10,560 nucleotides of DNA from Sphingomonadales bacterium (GTDB taxonomy: Bacteria; Pseudomonadota; Alphaproteobacteria; Sphingomonadales; Sphingomonadaceae): positions 1 through 10,560 of the forward strand of contig JAIXPM010000110.1 in NCBI GenBank assembly GCA_027486275.1, written 5' to 3'. Below are positions 7,622 through 10,560 of the stretch, piece by piece (within the stretch, counting starts at the first letter, position 1; each line of letters begins with the position of its first letter). The position numbers and the translations under genes were made by a program. Under the pieces are notes generated by a model. That model did not search any database, was not told where the DNA came from, and saw only the letters and a program-made list of their open reading frames with translations.

Positions 7622-8063
7622 ACTCCACCTCGCCTCCCCGGCCGAGACCGCGGCACTGGCCGCGCGCCTCGCTGCCATGCTGCACCCTGGCGACGTGGTG
7701 GCGCTGCATGGCGATCTGGCCGCCGGCAAATCCACTTTTGCCCGCGGGCTGCTCAAGGCGCTGGGCTGGGCCGGTGAAGTGCCTTCGCCCACCTTCACGC
7801 TGGTGCAGCCGTATGACGATCTGCCGGTGCCGGTCTGGCATGTCGATCTCTACCGGCTGGACGATCCATCAGAGGCCGATGCACTGGGCCTATTCGAAAC
7901 CGATGCGGCCCTGTTGATCGAGTGGCCGGAACGATTGGGACACCGATTGCCGCCGCAGGCCCTGCGCCTGACATTTTCCGGCAGCGGTGACGCACCACGC
8001 CGCTTGACTTGGGACACGCCCCCGGCTTGGGAAGGCCGGTGGCCACCTCCCTCTCCCAGATGA
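7602..8063 (+). CDS. tsaE: tRNA threonylcarbamoyladenosine biosynthesis ATPase TsaE
   Basis: TsaE is the small cytoplasmic P-loop ATPase that works with TsaB, TsaC and TsaD to make N6-threonylcarbamoyladenosine at position 37 of ANN-decoding tRNAs. The 153-residue length equals that of the well-known family members. Visible motifs are the Walker A loop GDLAAGKSTF (37-46), PSPTFTLV (61-68), HVDLYRL (80-86) and the IEWPERL segment (106-112) typical of the family. ATG 7602 is chosen because the homology starts soon after it. It lies within the last codons of the third receptor gene, a 20-base overlap in another frame, and no good Shine-Dalgarno is present, which suggests translational coupling. 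The stop codon overlaps the amgK start (ATGA at 8060-8063). The C-terminal 25 or so residues are Pro/Trp/Arg-rich and poorly conserved. Confidence 0.95.
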   Translation: MSQSISELHLASPAETAALAARLAAMLHPGDVVALHGDLAAGKSTFARGLLKALGWAGEVPSPTFTLVQPYDDLPVPVWHVDLYRLDDPSEADALGLFETDAALLIEWPERLGHRLPPQALRLTFSGSGDAPRRLTWDTPPAWEGRWPPPSPR

Positions 8064-9034
8064 TTCCGCCGCCCGGCACGGGTGCGTTCCTGAATGCCCA
8101 TGGGTGGGGGGGCGCCGCCGTGCGCCCGCTGGCCGGCGATGCCAGTTTCCGCCGCTATTTCCGGGTGGAACTGGCTGGCCGCACCGCCGTGCTGATGGAC
8201 GCCCCGCCCGACAAGGAAGACAGCCGGCCGTTTCTGGCGATCGGCAAGCATTTGCATGATCTGGGCTTTTCGGCGCCGCAAGCGCTGGCCACCGATCTCG
8301 ATCAGGGGCTGGTGCTGCTGGAAGATTATGGCGATGGCCGCGTGAACCCGGTGCTGGCCGAAGATGCCAGCGCAGAGCATGAGATTTACGCCGCCGCCGT
8401 CGATATCCTCGCCGAGCTGCACCAGCACCCGCCGGCAGACGTGCCACCCTACAGCGAGGCCGAGTATCTGCGCGAAGCCCGGCTTTTCCCCGATTGGTAT
8501 CTGCCCGCCGTCGGCCTGGCCGAAGCACCCGGCTACGACAAGGCGTGGGCGCCGATGTGGCCCGCCCTCTTCACCCATCCGCCCGTGCTGGTGCTGCGCG
8601 ATTATCATGCCGATAATCTGATGCTGCTCGACCGGCCGGGCCTCAAGCACCTGGGCTTGCTGGATTATCAGGACGCCTTGGCCGGCCACCCGGCTTATGA
8701 TCTGGCCAGCCTGCTACAGGATATCCGCCGCGTGGTGTCGCCCGAACTGGAAGCCGCCATGATCGCCCGCTATATCGCGGCTCGGCCCGGCATGGACGAA
8801 GCCACCTTCCGCACCGCCTATGCCATCCTCGCCGCGCAGCGGAACATCAAGATCCTGGGCGTCTTCACTCGCCTTTATGTTCGCGACGGCAAACCAGCCT
8901 ACCCGCGCTTCCACCCGCGCCTGTGGGAATTGGTTAACGCCAACCTGGACCATCCGGCGCTGGCGCCGGTGAAGGCCTGGTTTGATGCCAATGTGCCGGC
9001 CAGCGCCCGCCTAGGTGTCCAGGTGCCGGCATGA
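8060..9034 (+). CDS. amgK: N-acetylmuramate/N-acetylglucosamine anomeric kinase (aminoglycoside-phosphotransferase fold)
   Basis: This 324-residue cytoplasmic kinase has the aminoglycoside-phosphotransferase fold. In characterised Pseudomonas and relatives, AmgK phosphorylates the anomeric hydroxyl of MurNAc (and GlcNAc), the first step of a peptidoglycan-recycling route. Visible here are GDASFRRYFRV (26-36), a family N-lobe motif, LVLLEDYGDGRV (84-95), the catalytic loop LRDYHADNLML (179-189) with presumed catalytic Asp181 and metal-binding Asn186, and LLDYQDA (200-206) with presumed metal ligand Asp202. The residue two before the catalytic Asp is Leu where many family members have His. The specific AmgK assignment rests largely on the adjoining murU gene; on sequence alone it is an APH-family phosphotransferase. 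ATG 8060 overlaps the tsaE stop, and the stop overlaps the murU start, so the three genes are probably translated in a coupled way. Confidence 0.88.
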   Translation: MIPPPGTGAFLNAHGWGGAAVRPLAGDASFRRYFRVELAGRTAVLMDAPPDKEDSRPFLAIGKHLHDLGFSAPQALATDLDQGLVLLEDYGDGRVNPVLAEDASAEHEIYAAAVDILAELHQHPPADVPPYSEAEYLREARLFPDWYLPAVGLAEAPGYDKAWAPMWPALFTHPPVLVLRDYHADNLMLLDRPGLKHLGLLDYQDALAGHPAYDLASLLQDIRRVVSPELEAAMIARYIAARPGMDEATFRTAYAILAAQRNIKILGVFTRLYVRDGKPAYPRFHPRLWELVNANLDHPALAPVKAWFDANVPASARLGVQVPA

Positions 9035-9792
9035 GCAACGCCCGCACGCCACTATTCCTCAAACCGCACATCGATTGCGTGCTGCCGCACAGCGCCATGG
9101 TGATGGCCGCCGGGCTGGGCAAGCGCATGCGGCCGCTCACGGCCACCCGCCCCAAACCGTTGATCGAGGTGGCCGGCAAGAGCCTGCTCGATCGCGCCCT
9201 GGATGGCGTCGCTGCTGCCGGCATCGAACACGCGGTGGTCAACGCCCATTATTTCGCCGACCAGATCGAAGCGGCGGTGAAGGCCAGAAAATCGCCTGCC
9301 CGGATCGACCTCTCTGACGAACGCCAGCAACTGCTCGAAACCGGCGGCGGCATCACCAAGGCGCTGCCCCTGCTGCAGGGCGACGCCTTCTATACCATCA
9401 ATGCCGACAATATGTGGATCGACGGCCCGGTCGACACGCTGCGCCTGCTCGCCCAGCGCTGGGACGTCGCCCAGATGGACGCGCTCCTCCTGCTCGTCCC
9501 CCTCGCCCGCGCCCACGGCTATGAAGGCCGTGGCGATTTTCACATGGATGGCCTCGGCCGCCTCGCCCCCCGCGCCGGGCTCAAGGTTGCCCCCTTCGTC
9601 TATTCCGGCGTGCAGATCATCAGCCGTCACCTATTCGATGGCGAACCGGTGGAGCCCTTCACCATGTGGCGCGCCTGGAACAAGGCGCTTGAGTCAGGCC
9701 GCATGTTCGGCATCAGTCACCCCGGCCTGTGGTTCCACGTCGGCACCCCGGCCAGCATCGGCGAGACGGAAGCTTTGCTGCTGGAGGTCTGA
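9031..9792 (+). CDS. murU: N-acetylmuramate alpha-1-phosphate uridylyltransferase (NTP transferase family)
   Basis: MurU converts MurNAc-1-phosphate and UTP to UDP-MurNAc. It completes the recycling route begun by AmgK and bypasses de novo MurA/MurB synthesis. The 253-residue protein has the sugar-nucleotidyltransferase signature AAGLGKRMRPLT (26-37) with PKPL (41-44) supplying the conserved Lys42, ETGGGI (103-108), and NADN (124-127), where Asp126 is the likely metal ligand. About 20 residues precede the first strand (AMVMAAG), making it somewhat longer than the Pseudomonas enzyme. ATG 9031 overlaps the amgK stop by 4 bases and has a weak AGGTG ribosome site (9021-9025). The same fold also makes other NDP-sugars (for example glucose-1-phosphate or mannose-1-phosphate nucleotidyltransferases); adjacency to amgK is the main reason for MurU. 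Its stop lies 3 bases from the stop of the convergent minus-strand gene. Confidence 0.9.
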   Translation: MSNARTPLFLKPHIDCVLPHSAMVMAAGLGKRMRPLTATRPKPLIEVAGKSLLDRALDGVAAAGIEHAVVNAHYFADQIEAAVKARKSPARIDLSDERQQLLETGGGITKALPLLQGDAFYTINADNMWIDGPVDTLRLLAQRWDVAQMDALLLLVPLARAHGYEGRGDFHMDGLGRLAPRAGLKVAPFVYSGVQIISRHLFDGEPVEPFTMWRAWNKALESGRMFGISHPGLWFHVGTPASIGETEALLLEV

Positions 9793-9795
9793 CGC

Positions 9796-10560
9796 TCAGG
9801 GCCCGGCCGGCACATAATCGATGACCTGAGTTGACACTGCACCGGCCCTCACATCCTCCGGCTTCATCTCGATCTTCTTCAGTTCGTTGCTTTCATGCAT
9901 CATGGTCTGATCGGTCAGGTGCGGATTGCCCTTGCCCTGCGGGTCGATGAACAGGCTCTGCCCACCGGCGTCGACGACCGAATAGAGCGCAGGATGCGCA
10001 GAATCGATCTCCATCAATCCCACCCAGCCTTCGCCGCCGTTGTGCGGCGCCATCACTGGCCCCAGTTTCAGCACGGCTGACAATCGTGGCGGATCCGGAT
10101 CGTCCGGCAGGACAGGCCGATCGGGGCGCTGAGCTGCCGGATCATAATATTTCCAGAAGATCGACCGCTTCCAGTCAGCCATCGCCTTGCCGGGAAACTG
10201 GCCCCGCAACTGCTCCACCGTCGCCTTGATCGTGTCCGCCAGCAGCCGGGTACGATCACGCCCGCGGAACCAGTCGAACGCGAGCGGCGCGCCGGCCTTC
10301 TCGCCCTGCAAGGCGCGCAGCAACAGGCTGGTCTGATAACGCAGGTAGCGGTCCTCATCGACTTGGCTCCACCAGTCGCCGATGCTGTCGCCAAAGATCA
10401 TCGCCGGCGCCAAAGTCAACCACTGGCGAAACAGCGTCAGGCCGGCATTGTCATAGCGCTGATCGGCGTCGCGATCCTCATAATAGCCGTTGAACGACAG
10501 CATCAGCGCACCTGCTTCGCGCACCTCCGGATCGCTGCTGCTCTCCATCGCCGCCCGGAA
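9796..10560 (-). CDS. Probable penicillin acylase family protein, C-terminal part, 5'-truncated by window
   Basis: The minus-strand frame is open to base 10560 (reading Phe-Arg-Ala-Ala before the Met at 10548), so only the last 254 residues are visible and that Met is not necessarily the start. Features resembling the C-terminal half of the beta chain of S45 penicillin/acyl-homoserine-lactone acylases are a NGYYEDRDADQRYDNAGLTL segment, like the WDG..D..S.GATL region of the family, and near the C-terminus NGGEGWVGLMEI, then DAGGQS and, further on, LTDQTM. These match the family's ...YGGQS...P.S.HY.DQ pattern. The S45 enzymes are secreted Ntn-hydrolases that cleave themselves into alpha and beta chains and hydrolyse amide-linked acyl groups. 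The catalytic N-terminal Ser of the beta chain and the signal peptide would lie outside the window, so activity and substrate cannot be judged. It converges on murU with a 3-base gap. Confidence 0.7.
   Translation of the reverse strand, partial: FRAAMESSSDPEVREAGALMLSFNGYYEDRDADQRYDNAGLTLFRQWLTLAPAMIFGDSIGDWWSQVDEDRYLRYQTSLLLRALQGEKAGAPLAFDWFRGRDRTRLLADTIKATVEQLRGQFPGKAMADWKRSIFWKYYDPAAQRPDRPVLPDDPDPPRLSAVLKLGPVMAPHNGGEGWVGLMEIDSAHPALYSVVDAGGQSLFIDPQGKGNPHLTDQTMMHESNELKKIEMKPEDVRAGAVSTQVIDYVPAGP

Noticed and set aside
6671..7798. 375-codon open frame on the minus strand opposite receptor copy 3 and tsaE
   Set aside because: It spans two well-supported plus-strand genes and shows no family motif or ribosome site. 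It is best explained as a shadow of high third-position GC.
7850..8689. 279-codon open frame on the minus strand opposite tsaE and amgK
   Set aside because: The plus-strand genes have strong motifs (Walker A, kinase catalytic loop) and coupled starts. The antisense product has no recognisable features.
9795..9830. Inverted repeat CTCAGG...CCTGAG at the murU/acylase junction as a bidirectional terminator
   Set aside because: The stem is only 6-7 bp around a 24-base loop and no T-tract follows on either strand, so it is not a convincing terminator.

Overview
The window is GC-rich (roughly 65-70% by eye) and densely coding. The AhcY sequence, the ahcY/tsaE/amgK/murU gene content and the sphingomonad-like TonB-dependent receptors suggest an alphaproteobacterium of the Sphingomonadales. 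This taxonomic reading comes from recognising protein families by eye; no search was run.

Layout: (1) 1-1320, the adenosylhomocysteinase gene ahcY, cut off at its 5' end, followed by a GC-rich hairpin terminator (about 1340-1382). (2) 1418-7621, three consecutive co-directional paralogues of about 660-680 residues. Each encodes a secreted outer-membrane beta-barrel protein of the TonB-dependent siderophore-receptor type with an unusually short plug. They all end in a C-terminal Phe and share long motifs. (3) 7602-9792, a tightly overlapping housekeeping cassette: tsaE (tRNA t6A synthesis), amgK (anomeric MurNAc/GlcNAc kinase) and murU (MurNAc-1-phosphate uridylyltransferase). tsaE starts inside the last codons of the third receptor gene, and each following pair shares an ATGA stop/start. 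(4) 9796-10560, on the minus strand and cut off by the window edge, the C-terminal third or so of a protein that looks like a penicillin-acylase-family (S45, Ntn-hydrolase) enzyme. It converges on murU with only 3 bases between the stop codons.

From the start of the first receptor (1418) to the end of murU (9792) everything reads on the + strand with gaps under 90 bases, so the region may be one long transcript. An AT-rich imperfect palindrome (3428-3452) between receptors 1 and 2 is the only obvious candidate for an internal promoter or operator. AmgK and MurU together recycle cell-wall amino sugars to UDP-MurNAc. The receptors would import an unknown iron chelate or other large ligand. TsaE has no direct functional link to either and is probably a passenger of the operon.

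No rRNA, tRNA, CRISPR array, insertion sequence or phage gene was seen, and no stretch longer than 300 bases lacks a gene. The most distinctive feature is the tandem triplet of compact-plug receptors set between housekeeping genes.
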